Origin: UBA11400 sp964550435
Lineage (GTDB): Bacteria > Bacteroidota > Rhodothermia > Balneolales > HLUCCA01
Assembly (NCBI GenBank): GCA_964550435.1
Contig: CAZJZI010000007.1
Coordinates: 1-64,000 of the forward strand
Length of the DNA stretch: 64,000 nucleotides
Direction: 5' to 3'
The position numbers and the translations under genes were made by a program. The notes beneath the pieces are model-generated. The model was not told the origin of the DNA. It was given only the letters and a program-made list of their open reading frames with translations, and did not search any database. Shown here in pieces: positions 1 to 8,545 of the stretch (the first letter of the stretch is position 1; every line of letters begins with the position of its first letter).

Positions 1-56
1 CAACCGCTCAACCGCTCAACCGCTCAACCGCTCAACCGCTCAACCGCTCAACCGTT
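1..56. repeat. 8-bp tandem repeat, CAACCGCT x6 plus CAACCGTT
   Basis: Seven head-to-tail copies of an octamer fill the window edge; six are perfect and the last ends in GTT. The last unit runs into the stop codon (TAA, minus strand) of the sensor kinase, so the array starts at the gene's 3' end. It may extend left of the window. The units do not code for anything evident. This is the only 8-bp array; the other spacer arrays have a 7-bp period. Confidence 0.95.
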
Positions 57-2949
57 ATGCAGCGATAAATCGAATTTCGAAACGGGTATCGCCTGGATTT
101 GAAAAGATTTCAACTGTTGACTTGAGCTGACGGGTTAGGGCTTCGATCAGTACATGACCAAGAGATTCTGTTGTTCCGATTTTGTAATCTTCTGGCAGAC
201 CTTTCCCGTTATCACTTACGGTAAGAATAGTTTTATCCCCTTCTGTTTTCAATGAGATATTCACCATTCCAGAGGCTGCTTCAGTAAATGCATGCTTGAT
301 TGCGTTGCTGATTAGTTCGTTAAGAATCAATCCACATGGAATCCCCTGGTCGATTGTCAAGTGGATGTCGTCAACATCAATGTTCATGTTGATCATCTTG
401 TCGCCTTCGAGCATGGATTCTGAAATTACATTCACCAGATCCTGAATGTATTTCTTAGCATCAATTCTGGACAAATTGTCACTCTGATACAGTTTCTCAT
501 GGACCATAGCTATCGAATGAACACGTAACTGACTGTCCCGGAATACATCTTTCATGCGCTCATCGGTCAGATATTCCATTTGTAACTCTAATAACCCATA
601 AATGATGGAAAGGTTGTTTTTAACCCTATGATGGACTTCCTTTATAAGAACATCTTTTTCTTCAAGTGCTTTCGTCAAAGTCGCGGTTTTTTCCTCGACC
701 AACTGCCCTAATTTTCTTTTCTCCAGGAAGTGTAATCTTAAACGAATAAATAGTGTCACTGCAACAAACAAACCAGCAGTAAGAAGTATCCAGAACCATG
801 CCGTTTGCCAGTATGGCGAGCGTATGAGTATGGGTACTGTTGCTGTGTTTGAACTCCAGGGATCTGTACCCACTTTGGTCTGTACAATGAACTCGTATTT
901 TCCTGCGGGTAGATTTGTATATGTTACCGGACTATTTGAGTTAGTAATGGTCCAATTTGGATCGAAACCTTTGAGTTGATATCTGTAGGTCAGATTCTCC
1001 GGATTCACATACTCTATACCCGAAAAACTAAAGCTTATTGAATTATTCCCGAAGGCAAACTCTTTTCTCGGTCCGTCGTATTCCTCTTCTTCCGGATTTT
1101 CATAGTCGGTAAGCAGAAAATCTGTACTNNNNNNNNNNNNNNNNNNNNNNNNNNNNNNNNNNNNNNNNNNNNNNNNNNNNNNNNNNNNNNNNNNNNNNNN
1201 NNNNNNNNNNNNNNNNNNNNNNNNNNNNACATTTAAACGATGGAGGCCTCCATTCGTACCTTGCCACAATTGGTCAGAATCATCAAAAACCAAAAACAGA
1301 GTATCGACTAACTTCATACCTTCGTTCTTACCGAAGTTAGATATTCTTGCTTCTCCAGTCGCAGGATCTACGCGGTAGTAACTTACCCCAGCACTCGTCC
1401 CAAACCAGAAATCGCCACGCTTGTCTTGGGTAATGTTATTAACATTATAGTGTCCAAGACCATCACTCAGACGGATATTAGTGAATGTACCATTTTTATA
1501 TTTCGAAACTCCCAACTGGGTAGCAAACCACATGTTACCATCAAAGTCCTCATATATGTTATTAACTACGCTGCCTGCCAATCCATCAGCAGGCATATAA
1601 CGACGAATTGTAGAACCATCATAATGAACTAAACCATCGTCAGTTGCTATCCAGAGATCACCCTTAGAGTCGAAATGAACATCCACTATGAAATGATCGC
1701 CTAATCCAATTTTCTGATTGTAGTTAACAAACTTGGTTCCGTCATATTCGACCAATATGTCATTGTCTAAAAGGAATAACATATTCCCATTCGGGAGTTC
1801 AGAAATAACCCAAACTTCATGGGTTGTAGCATCATAAAACGGAATGCTGACGTCTTCGAATCGACCATTAACCGATCTTGAAACACCAAGATTAGTCCCG
1901 ATCCAAATAGTTCCTCGTGCGTCTTTCTGAAATCCAAGAATTTCACTGGTATTGAGCCCAGGAATATTTCTGTAAAACTTAAATCCTTCTCCACGATAAA
2001 TACTGATACCATTCTCGTCACTTCCGACCCAAACATTTCCGTCGTTATCCAAGAAAAATCTGTGTATATAGTTACTTACGAGTCCTTGTGCACGAGTAAC
2101 GTGGGTTACTTCATCGCCATCAAACCAATATATACCTGTATTCTCCATTCCTGCCCAAATACGCCCTGAATGATCTTTGGTCATATCAAACACATAGTAC
2201 AGTTGGTTTCCACTAATTTCTGTTATGGTAGTGAATGTGGATCCGTCAAATTTTGTAATTCCTCGATCAGTAGCCATCCATTTGAGACCCTTGTCATCCT
2301 CAACAATCCGGAACACCTTGTTCCCACTCATTCCATTTTTGGTAGAATAATTTCTGACAGAATCTGCTTCAACGATCGATAATCCTAAGTGTGTTCCAAT
2401 CCAAATGGATCCATCATCATCCCACAAAACATCCCATACTGTGGTGTCGATTAGCTTGTCAGCATGTTCAAATCGCGTTAACTCATTGCCATCATAGATA
2501 AAAGCAGAATCATCAAAAGTTCCGATCCAGATGTCTCCATTCGGTGCTTCAAGTATGGTGGTTACATACAATGAATCGAGTTTTTTATCCTTAAACGGAT
2601 AAATCAACGAGTCGTTTTCCATTACTGCGACACCACCCGCATACGTTGCAACCCAAAGTCGGTCTTTTGAATCTACCAGTGTCTTAAGGATGAAATCGTC
2701 TTTTAGACCTTCTGTGATACCATAGACCTGATAGGTATGACCATCGAAACGAACCAATCCTGAAGCAGCAGTCCCAATCCACATGATGCCATCTTTGGTC
2801 TGGGACATATCTGATATCTGTCCATGTGGTAATCCATCACTGACGGTGTATGACTTAAAATCCAGCGACTGGGCATGGACATATAGAGGCGATAATCCTA
2901 ACAGGACAACCAGTGCTGTGGTCACCATAATCGTTAACGCTCTAGCCAT
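55..2949 (-). CDS. Reg_prop/Y_Y_Y sensor histidine kinase (HisKA_2 type), interrupted by an assembly gap
   Basis: Membrane-bound two-component sensor. After a signal peptide (residues 1-26, ending VHAQS) come many beta-propeller repeats of the Reg_prop kind (WIGT, WVGSDENGI, WFATQLGVSKY) up to about residue 550. A Y_Y_Y-like Ig domain (YRYQLKGFDPNW) and one membrane helix (about 715-737) follow. The kinase region has the HisKA_2 H-box HHRVKNNL and an ATPase domain with NELISNAIKHAF and DNGKGLP. This layout resembles Bacteroidota one-protein sensors, but it lacks the fused AraC regulator of hybrid SusR-like proteins. No response regulator is adjacent. A 100-N gap falls between propeller and Y_Y_Y, so the true length and even reading-frame continuity are unproven. 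Confidence 0.85.
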   Translation of the reverse strand: MARALTIMVTTALVVLLGLSPLYVHAQSLDFKSYTVSDGLPHGQISDMSQTKDGIMWIGTAASGLVRFDGHTYQVYGITEGLKDDFILKTLVDSKDRLWVATYAGGVAVMENDSLIYPFKDKKLDSLYVTTILEAPNGDIWIGTFDDSAFIYDGNELTRFEHADKLIDTTVWDVLWDDDGSIWIGTHLGLSIVEADSVRNYSTKNGMSGNKVFRIVEDDKGLKWMATDRGITKFDGSTFTTITEISGNQLYYVFDMTKDHSGRIWAGMENTGIYWFDGDEVTHVTRAQGLVSNYIHRFFLDNDGNVWVGSDENGISIYRGEGFKFYRNIPGLNTSEILGFQKDARGTIWIGTNLGVSRSVNGRFEDVSIPFYDATTHEVWVISELPNGNMLFLLDNDILVEYDGTKFVNYNQKIGLGDHFIVDVHFDSKGDLWIATDDGLVHYDGSTIRRYMPADGLAGSVVNNIYEDFDGNMWFATQLGVSKYKNGTFTNIRLSDGLGHYNVNNITQDKRGDFWFGTSAGVSYYRVDPATGEARISNFGKNEGMKLVDTLFLVFDDSDQLWQGTNGGLHRLNXXXXXXXXXXXXXXXXXXXXXXXXXXXXXXXXXXSTDFLLTDYENPEEEEYDGPRKEFAFGNNSISFSFSGIEYVNPENLTYRYQLKGFDPNWTITNSNSPVTYTNLPAGKYEFIVQTKVGTDPWSSNTATVPILIRSPYWQTAWFWILLTAGLFVAVTLFIRLRLHFLEKRKLGQLVEEKTATLTKALEEKDVLIKEVHHRVKNNLSIIYGLLELQMEYLTDERMKDVFRDSQLRVHSIAMVHEKLYQSDNLSRIDAKKYIQDLVNVISESMLEGDKMINMNIDVDDIHLTIDQGIPCGLILNELISNAIKHAFTEAASGMVNISLKTEGDKTILTVSDNGKGLPEDYKIGTTESLGHVLIEALTRQLKSTVEIFSNPGDTRFEIRFIAA
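1129..1228. other. Assembly gap (100 N)
   Basis: A run of exactly 100 N inside the sensor kinase gene, the usual placeholder for a scaffold gap of unknown size. The frame happens to agree on both sides, but that is a one-in-three chance. Confidence 0.99.
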
Positions 2950-3170
2950 GAAAACTAGGACTCAAAATGGGGTTATTCGTTTCATCCACCTTTTTTAGGT
3001 CTCCAATAATACAGGTTGCTGTACCAAGTTGTCATTAAATATCTATTACATTTCGGCACAAATCCTTAAAAATGCCCCCTGATTATTAGAATTCAGTAAG
3101 AATATCGCCTGGTTGTATAATCCTGACACGCAATATGATCTCCGAAATTGACTTCGGATGATTTCATTCA

Positions 3171-3201
3171 TTGCAATTACGGGGTAATAGCGATAATATT
3201 C
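3171..3201 (+). promoter_or_regulatory. Candidate promoter of the inositol-phosphate synthase gene
   Basis: TTG at 3171-3173, a 20-nt spacer and TAATATTC at 3194-3201 match the Bacteroidota-type TTTG-N19-21-TAnnTTTG pattern with two substitutions. The predicted start near 3208 gives a leader of about 30 nt. A small inverted repeat (TCCGAA...TTCGGA) lies just upstream, near 3140-3160. Confidence 0.4.
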
Positions 3202-3237
3202 GGGGCATTTTAATCAGATGAGATAAGTTTTAATCCT

Positions 3238-4311
3238 ATGGGTGTCGAAAAGCAGATAAAAATTGTACTAATCGGAGTTGGAAATTGTGCTTCGTCTTTT
3301 GCACAAGGTATTGAATACTATAAAGATAATTCGACACCATTCGGACTGATGCATGCCCAAATTGGTGGCTATAAACCATCTGATATTTCTATTGTTGGAG
3401 CTATTGATGTTGACAAAAGAAAGGTGGGAAAAGATCTTTCTGAAGCCCTATTAAGTGAACCCAACTGCACCGAAATCTTTGCGCAAATTCCAGAATCAGG
3501 TGTTACTGTTGTAAAAGGACCCGTATTGGATGGAGTTGCGACTCACATGAGCAACCGATTTGCTGTAGATGTGAATCAGACCGAAGTTGATGTTGTGAGT
3601 TATTTAAAGTCTACCAACGCTGATTTCGCCATTTGCTATCTCCCTGTTGGAAGTGAAAATGCCGCCAAATTTTACGCAGACGCTTGTATCAAAGCTGGTA
3701 TAGGTTTTGTAAATGCGATTCCTGTTTTTATATGTTCAACTCCTGAATGGGACGATCGGTTTGCTGATGCAGGACTTGTCTGTGCCGGAGATGATATCAA
3801 GTCACAATTTGGAGCAACCTATTTAAATAGACTCCTTGTGGAACACATGATTGAACGGGGATTCTCAATTGACAATCTTTATCAATTGAATGTGGGTGGC
3901 AATACAGATTTTGAGAACATGATTGATGAATCAAGGTTATCATCAAAAAGAGTATCCAAAACCAGTGCCGTTAAAACCTTGTTTAATGACAAAAATTCAT
4001 CTAAAGAGCCCGCACTTAGAATCGGACCCAGTGATTTTGTCCCGCATTTGAAAGACACTAAGATTTGCTACATCAATGTTCACGGAAAACAATTTGGCAA
4101 TGTCCCTTTTGAGCTTGAATTGAAATTGACGGTTCAGGACTCTCCAAATAGCGCTGGAGTGATGATAGATGTTGTGAGAATGTTGAAAGTTGCCAAAGAT
4201 AGAGGCCTAAAAGGGACCATTCAGCCTATTTCAAGCTTTGGCTTTAAACATCCAGCAATCAACATAACCGAAACTCAGGTTACACAAGGTCTGAATGAGT
4301 TTCTGAGTTGA
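3238..4311 (+). CDS. ino1: Myo-inositol-1-phosphate synthase (archaeal/actinobacterial type)
   Basis: Converts glucose 6-phosphate to inositol phosphate in an NAD-dependent reaction; this is the committed step to inositol. The 357-residue protein starts with a Rossmann motif (GVGNCASSF, residues 13-21) and carries family hallmarks such as NVGGNTDFENM, APF-like core segments and PNSAGVMIDVVRM near the C terminus. Its length fits the short prokaryotic class rather than the eukaryotic enzyme of about 500 residues. It faces, and ends 18 bp from, the cytidylyltransferase gene of the minus-strand operon that probably uses its product. That proximity, with the CDP-alcohol transferase and PimA-like enzyme, points to inositol lipid or di-inositol phosphate synthesis. 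The ATG at 3238 is the only good start. Confidence 0.93.
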   Translation: MGVEKQIKIVLIGVGNCASSFAQGIEYYKDNSTPFGLMHAQIGGYKPSDISIVGAIDVDKRKVGKDLSEALLSEPNCTEIFAQIPESGVTVVKGPVLDGVATHMSNRFAVDVNQTEVDVVSYLKSTNADFAICYLPVGSENAAKFYADACIKAGIGFVNAIPVFICSTPEWDDRFADAGLVCAGDDIKSQFGATYLNRLLVEHMIERGFSIDNLYQLNVGGNTDFENMIDESRLSSKRVSKTSAVKTLFNDKNSSKEPALRIGPSDFVPHLKDTKICYINVHGKQFGNVPFELELKLTVQDSPNSAGVMIDVVRMLKVAKDRGLKGTIQPISSFGFKHPAINITETQVTQGLNEFLS

Positions 4312-4334
4312 TCCTTGGTGATTTACTACTCAGA
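4302..4334. terminator. Weak inverted repeat between convergent genes
   Basis: TCTGAGT (4302-4308) and ACTCAGA (4328-4334) can pair across a 19-nt loop. They overlap the stop codons of both convergent genes. No T-run follows, so a termination role is only suggested by position. Confidence 0.25.
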
Positions 4335-5097
4335 GTAACGTTAACTGTTGTTGAACCACCTTGAAATCATCGGGAGTATCAACATCATTCCAGTACTCTC
4401 CTGTTAAATCCAAAGCATAAGACTTGTTTTGGATTGCTAAATGGTTAACCAAGTCAGAAATGCTGTTTTTATCCTCTGCAGCACAATAATCCAGGTGCTC
4501 AAAAACCGAATGACTCAAAAAAAAGAATCCCGTGTCAAAGTAATTATATTCACTCATCAACTTTGACACGATCATTATTTTTAAACGCCGAGGCTCATTA
4601 ATGTTAACTGCAACTCGGGTAACATCTTCAAGATCAATATAGGAATTATGCTCGCCTGGCTTGTCCACAACCAAGTGTAACACGGCATCCGTGACCTGTT
4701 CAGACTCGAATTTGTTTATCGCTTCTGCGTAAAATCTTGAGGAGAACAGGTGGTCTGACATCGTGCAGATGAAATTTTTTGCGGAAATCGAATTCACCCA
4801 ATCCCGGGCAACACGAATTGAGAGTCCATTTGCTTTTTCATATTCGTAATTGTGTATCAACGAGACCTGATTTTCAAGTGTAGGGCTCAAACGCTGTATG
4901 TAATCTGATATCATGGTATCTCTGAACCCGGTAACTATGCCCACGTTTTGAATACCGTTTCTGTGAAATTCACGAATATGTCGTTCAAGTAGAGTAAAGT
5001 CACCGATTCTATGCAAACTTTTGGGGATACCAGTATCGAAGCGGGTATTTTTGCCCGCAGCAAGAATCAAGGCAGCCTTTACATCAGACTTTTGCAT
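4330..5097 (-). CDS. Nucleotidyltransferase, probable CTP:inositol-1-phosphate cytidylyltransferase
   Basis: A stand-alone 255-residue sugar-nucleotidyltransferase-fold protein. It has the N-terminal signature LAAGKNTRF...PKSL (residues 12-28), MSDHLF as the metal-binding Asp segment, and a C-terminal YWNDVDTPDDF that closes the active site. The fold activates a phosphorylated substrate with an NTP. The identity as the inositol-phosphate (IPCT) type is inferred from context: it is the last gene of an operon whose preceding gene encodes a CDP-alcohol phosphotransferase, and it faces ino1. In thermophiles the same two activities are fused (IPCT/DIPPS) for di-myo-inositol phosphate; here they are separate genes 8 bp apart. 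Activation of another polyol phosphate cannot be excluded. Confidence 0.75.
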   Translation of the reverse strand: MQKSDVKAALILAAGKNTRFDTGIPKSLHRIGDFTLLERHIREFHRNGIQNVGIVTGFRDTMISDYIQRLSPTLENQVSLIHNYEYEKANGLSIRVARDWVNSISAKNFICTMSDHLFSSRFYAEAINKFESEQVTDAVLHLVVDKPGEHNSYIDLEDVTRVAVNINEPRRLKIMIVSKLMSEYNYFDTGFFFLSHSVFEHLDYCAAEDKNSISDLVNHLAIQNKSYALDLTGEYWNDVDTPDDFKVVQQQLTLL

Positions 5098-5105
5098 GAA
5101 ATGAC

Positions 5106-6029
5106 TTAGTTGGTTGAACGTGTTTGAAATGTCTGGAGTAATTTCATGTCACTTTTTACCTGTAAACTTCCTACTAGAAAGTGTGCAATCAGGCTTAAAA
5201 CATTCAAAATGAAATAGACTTCGACATATCCTAACAAAATGGCTACTAACATTCCGTTGCGCTGAATATTACTGCCACCTGTCCATGCCCACCAAAACAG
5301 CATTTTCTGATTTAATGGTTCATAGAGTGACAAAAACCGATCTCTTGTACTTGAACTGAAGGCAAACTTTTTAAGGTCTTCGCGCACTGTAGGAGGACGA
5401 AACGCCTGTTTTTCCTGCTTACGGCAATAATCGAGATAAGAGTAGTAAACAAATTTCTCAAAAAAAGTATCTCTTTTGTATGTGTTGCGAACCTCCTCTG
5501 CATAGGGGACCCGATTTGTTTCATAATTACCTACATAGTAAAAGTACTCAGACTTGTGAAACTCGTACACGGCAGATTTCAGACTATGGGCATATCCAGC
5601 TGCTGTCGCGATACCATATGAAACAAACCATCCATACGTGTCAACCAGATACAATGCTGAGAAAAAATACATGGATATAAACACAAAGTTGTCGACGATT
5701 CCATCAATAATCCTGCCCAATTCAGTACTGCTATTGGTCATTCGTGCAAGCTGGCCATCACTACTATCCAAAATTCCGGCAAATACTACCAAAAAAGCAC
5801 CTGACCAGGCATACATCGGATCATTTTGCCACGTAAACAGAATGCCCCCAACCACTCCAGTCAGTAAACTGGCAACTGAAACCTGAGTTGGAGTCAGGTT
5901 CAATTTGAAAGCAATCTTTGCGAATAATAGTCCAAATGGACGACTAAAAACCAGGTCAAATCGCTCTTCAACTGCAACTATTCTAACACTTGCTCGAACT
6001 TCATCACGTAGTTTTCTAAACCATTTCAT
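5106..6029 (-). CDS. CDP-alcohol phosphatidyltransferase-family membrane protein
   Basis: An integral membrane enzyme of 307 residues that transfers a phospho-alcohol from a CDP-linked donor. The full catalytic motif D-G-x2-A-R-x8-G-x3-D-x3-D is present: D91, G92, A95, R96, G105, D109, D113. A long basic and aromatic stretch (about 150-235) precedes C-terminal membrane helices. The start at 6029 gives an ATGA overlap with the stop of the phospholipase-D-like gene; an upstream ATG at 6083 would add 18 atypical residues. With the cytidylyltransferase next door, the likely donor is CDP-inositol. The acceptor could be inositol phosphate (DIPP synthesis), a diacylglycerol-type lipid, or another alcohol. 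The sequence does not decide among these. Confidence 0.85.
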   Translation of the reverse strand: MKWFRKLRDEVRASVRIVAVEERFDLVFSRPFGLLFAKIAFKLNLTPTQVSVASLLTGVVGGILFTWQNDPMYAWSGAFLVVFAGILDSSDGQLARMTNSSTELGRIIDGIVDNFVFISMYFFSALYLVDTYGWFVSYGIATAAGYAHSLKSAVYEFHKSEYFYYVGNYETNRVPYAEEVRNTYKRDTFFEKFVYYSYLDYCRKQEKQAFRPPTVREDLKKFAFSSSTRDRFLSLYEPLNQKMLFWWAWTGGSNIQRNGMLVAILLGYVEVYFILNVLSLIAHFLVGSLQVKSDMKLLQTFQTRSTN

Positions 6030-7159
6030 GGGCGACGATACAACTGATTCGACTTTGGATCTGTAACACGAAGTAACTTCCACAACCAGTGTGGAATATA
6101 CGATTTGAAGCGATCATAAGAAGGGGATTGATGATGAACAGATCTGTTGAGTATTGGATCATGGACAAACTGGATAAACTCACCCACAATCTGCTCGGAT
6201 CTGGTCTTGATAACAAGCTCCTCTTCAAACAGGTAACTGATAAAATCGAAATTTGAACTACCGAAAATAAGTTCTTTGTCGTCGATAAGTATAGCCTTGA
6301 GATGTGACATCATACCCGGAGTTTCGTAGTATTGAAACCAGTCTGAATGGGACTCTCGCTTCAGATACTCGGTAAATAGACCCTTATTATTTTGTTCAGG
6401 AACGATTAACCTTATCTTAATTTTGTCAGAAACGGATTTTAAAACGCTCAAAAATGGGTCTGAGATGTATGGTGAGAAAACTGTGATTGACGATTTGGCA
6501 TTTTTCATCCATTGAAAAACTTCAGCGTATTCTTTTTCACTGAATCTGTTCAAAAAAACCAGGCTAGTCTCTTCGGATTTAAAAATACCAGTGGTAGATG
6601 TTCCCTGGGAGTTTTGATGGATATCATTGGCTACAATGCTAGAAAAGTACGGTGAATCAATGCGAATCATCATATCGAGCCAGGCAAAGTTATGATCACT
6701 AAAATTGATTCCACCGACGAATAATGAATTATCAATAACGATAGACTTTTTATGATTTCTAAGTGGATAACGAGTGTAGAATGTCCCAATCGGATTCGTT
6801 CGAGCTACTCTGATACCATTGTTCTGAGCGAATTTTAGCAACTCTTGAGTTGCTTTGAACTCTCTTTGAACATTCTTATCAAGCGATCCAGGTGGAAAGT
6901 GAACCAGCGTGTCGTTGATCACGGCATCAGAGTAGTAGTCAACGACCAGGAGTTTGGTTCTCGCAGGGGATTTGATCATTAAATCAATCAACATTTTTCC
7001 TGCACGATCGCCTTCAAATGTCATAACCTGAACCATAAAACGATCAGCAGCAGACTCGGCGAGTACCTTGAGTTCATCCATAAATAGTTGTGAACCCTGC
7101 ATGACAATCGGCCGCAGGGTGTTATTTAAGCCACTATTGGATATCTCCTTAAGATTCAT
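6026..7159 (-). CDS. Phospholipase D-superfamily protein, cardiolipin synthase-like
   Basis: A 377-residue protein with two complete HxKx4D motifs (H136/K138/D143 and H286/K288/D293), each followed by a family segment (GGINFSD, GSSNFD). This two-HKD layout is that of cardiolipin synthases and other phosphatidyltransferases. Unlike ClsA there are no clear N-terminal membrane helices; the ClsC/YbhO-like soluble form is a closer match. ATG at 7159 (MNLKEISN) is preferred because the longer reading from 7237 would run into the divergent glycosyltransferase gene. It is first in the operon with the CDP-alcohol transferase (4-bp overlap) and cytidylyltransferase, so it may remodel or condense the lipid they make. 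The precise substrate is unknown. Confidence 0.82.
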   Translation of the reverse strand: MNLKEISNSGLNNTLRPIVMQGSQLFMDELKVLAESAADRFMVQVMTFEGDRAGKMLIDLMIKSPARTKLLVVDYYSDAVINDTLVHFPPGSLDKNVQREFKATQELLKFAQNNGIRVARTNPIGTFYTRYPLRNHKKSIVIDNSLFVGGINFSDHNFAWLDMMIRIDSPYFSSIVANDIHQNSQGTSTTGIFKSEETSLVFLNRFSEKEYAEVFQWMKNAKSSITVFSPYISDPFLSVLKSVSDKIKIRLIVPEQNNKGLFTEYLKRESHSDWFQYYETPGMMSHLKAILIDDKELIFGSSNFDFISYLFEEELVIKTRSEQIVGEFIQFVHDPILNRSVHHQSPSYDRFKSYIPHWLWKLLRVTDPKSNQLYRRP

Positions 7160-7206
7160 TGGGTTCAAAGGTAGTAAATCGTGCTGACTTATATGTATTT
7201 TGGTCC

Positions 7207-8391
7207 ATGAGAATTTTGATAGTTTGTCCATACACATGGAATCGGCCTGGCGGTGTAAAAACGCATGTTACAGATGCCGCACTTGCACTGCTCAAATTAG
7301 GTCATTCGGTAGTCGTAATAGGTCCAGTTGATGGTGACCCTGAACTACCAGTGGGATGGGGAATTGCTACATCAAAGACATCAATTCCCTTAAATGGTGC
7401 TCTTTTTCAAATAAATAGTGGAAAAACCATTCAGTTTGGAGGAACTCAAATTGATGTTACATGGATGAACAACGCTACCAGAGATCAGGTGAAAGGCTTT
7501 ATTAAGTCATTTTCGCCAGACGTCATTCATTTTCATACACCATGGACCCCGTTTTTTAGTATTCAGCTGTTACAGGTCGCAACTGAACTTCGGAATGATC
7601 GGACTATACACTCTCGTTTCATAGCCACATTCCATGATACTCCGTCCGAGTCTGGCCTTGGGAAATTTCTAGGCGACTATGTGATGCCCCTTACAGCACG
7701 CTATTTCATGAGAATGTTTGATCAGGTCATTGCCGTTTCTGAGCCACAATCCAGGTATTTGACGCGATTTACGCAGCAGACTGTACATGTGATTCCAAAT
7801 GGAATTCGAACGCCTGAGTTCATTGAATCAGAGTACCATCATACTAAATGGGAAAAAGTAGGTCCATATATATTGTTTTTGGGACGATTGGAGCTAAGAA
7901 AAGGACTTCTCGATGCAATTGAGATGTTTCGACTCATATCCCCCAAGCACAAAGACGTAAAACTGATCGTTGCTGGCGATGGACCACTCAGGAAGCAAGC
8001 AGAGAAAATGGTTGCAGAATGTGGTCTAAAACAGATCGTATTTACGGGACAGGTTTCCGATAGTGAAAAATGGGATCTCATGATCCATGCAAAACTTTAT
8101 CTTGCACCAGCTCTTTATGGTGAAAGTTTCGGAATTGTACTCCTGGAGGCATTGAGCGTTGGAACCCCTGTTGTGGGATATGCTAACAATGGATACAAAA
8201 GTGTTATTTCCGGTTACTTTGACGATCTATTCGTTAAACCAGGGAATGTTTCTGAACTCGCCGAAATCGTGTCTAATCTGGTTGAAAATGAGGAGAAACT
8301 ACATGTACTATCGAAAAAAGGTTTGATTTTATCAGAAAACTACCATTGGGAAACGATCATCAAAAAGATAACACGGTTGTATTGTTTATGA
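7207..8391 (+). CDS. GT4 glycosyltransferase resembling PimA (phosphatidylinositol mannosyltransferase)
   Basis: A GT-B enzyme of 394 residues. The N terminus (MRILIVCPYTWNRPGGVKTH) closely parallels the start of mycobacterial PimA, including the PGGVxxH loop, a later IPLNG segment, VIHFHTPWTP and FIATFHDT. The C-terminal donor domain has LFLGRLELRKG and the EX7E motif ESFGIVLLE at about residue 305. PimA attaches mannose to phosphatidylinositol on the cytoplasmic face of the membrane. Finding a PimA-like enzyme beside inositol-lipid genes supports a glycosylated inositol lipid here, but GT4 donor and acceptor specificity cannot be read from sequence alone. The start at 7207 leaves a 47-bp divergent spacer to the phospholipase-D-like gene. 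Confidence 0.8.
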   Translation: MRILIVCPYTWNRPGGVKTHVTDAALALLKLGHSVVVIGPVDGDPELPVGWGIATSKTSIPLNGALFQINSGKTIQFGGTQIDVTWMNNATRDQVKGFIKSFSPDVIHFHTPWTPFFSIQLLQVATELRNDRTIHSRFIATFHDTPSESGLGKFLGDYVMPLTARYFMRMFDQVIAVSEPQSRYLTRFTQQTVHVIPNGIRTPEFIESEYHHTKWEKVGPYILFLGRLELRKGLLDAIEMFRLISPKHKDVKLIVAGDGPLRKQAEKMVAECGLKQIVFTGQVSDSEKWDLMIHAKLYLAPALYGESFGIVLLEALSVGTPVVGYANNGYKSVISGYFDDLFVKPGNVSELAEIVSNLVENEEKLHVLSKKGLILSENYHWETIIKKITRLYCL

Positions 8392-8545
8392 ATAATATGG
8401 AGTATCGGATTATTAAACTAGGTTTGTGGTCAATGTTATAAAGCAACATACAACAGTTGTAGAACCTTAAAATTTGTGATATCCTTGAAATTAAATGCTT
8501 ATTCTACTAGTGAGCCGTTTAATATCGAGTATATTGACAAATTTG

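Noticed and set aside
8457..8476. Promoter before the multi-PAS kinase
   Set aside because: TAAAATTTG has one base too many for the TAnnTTTG box, and the TTG is too close upstream.
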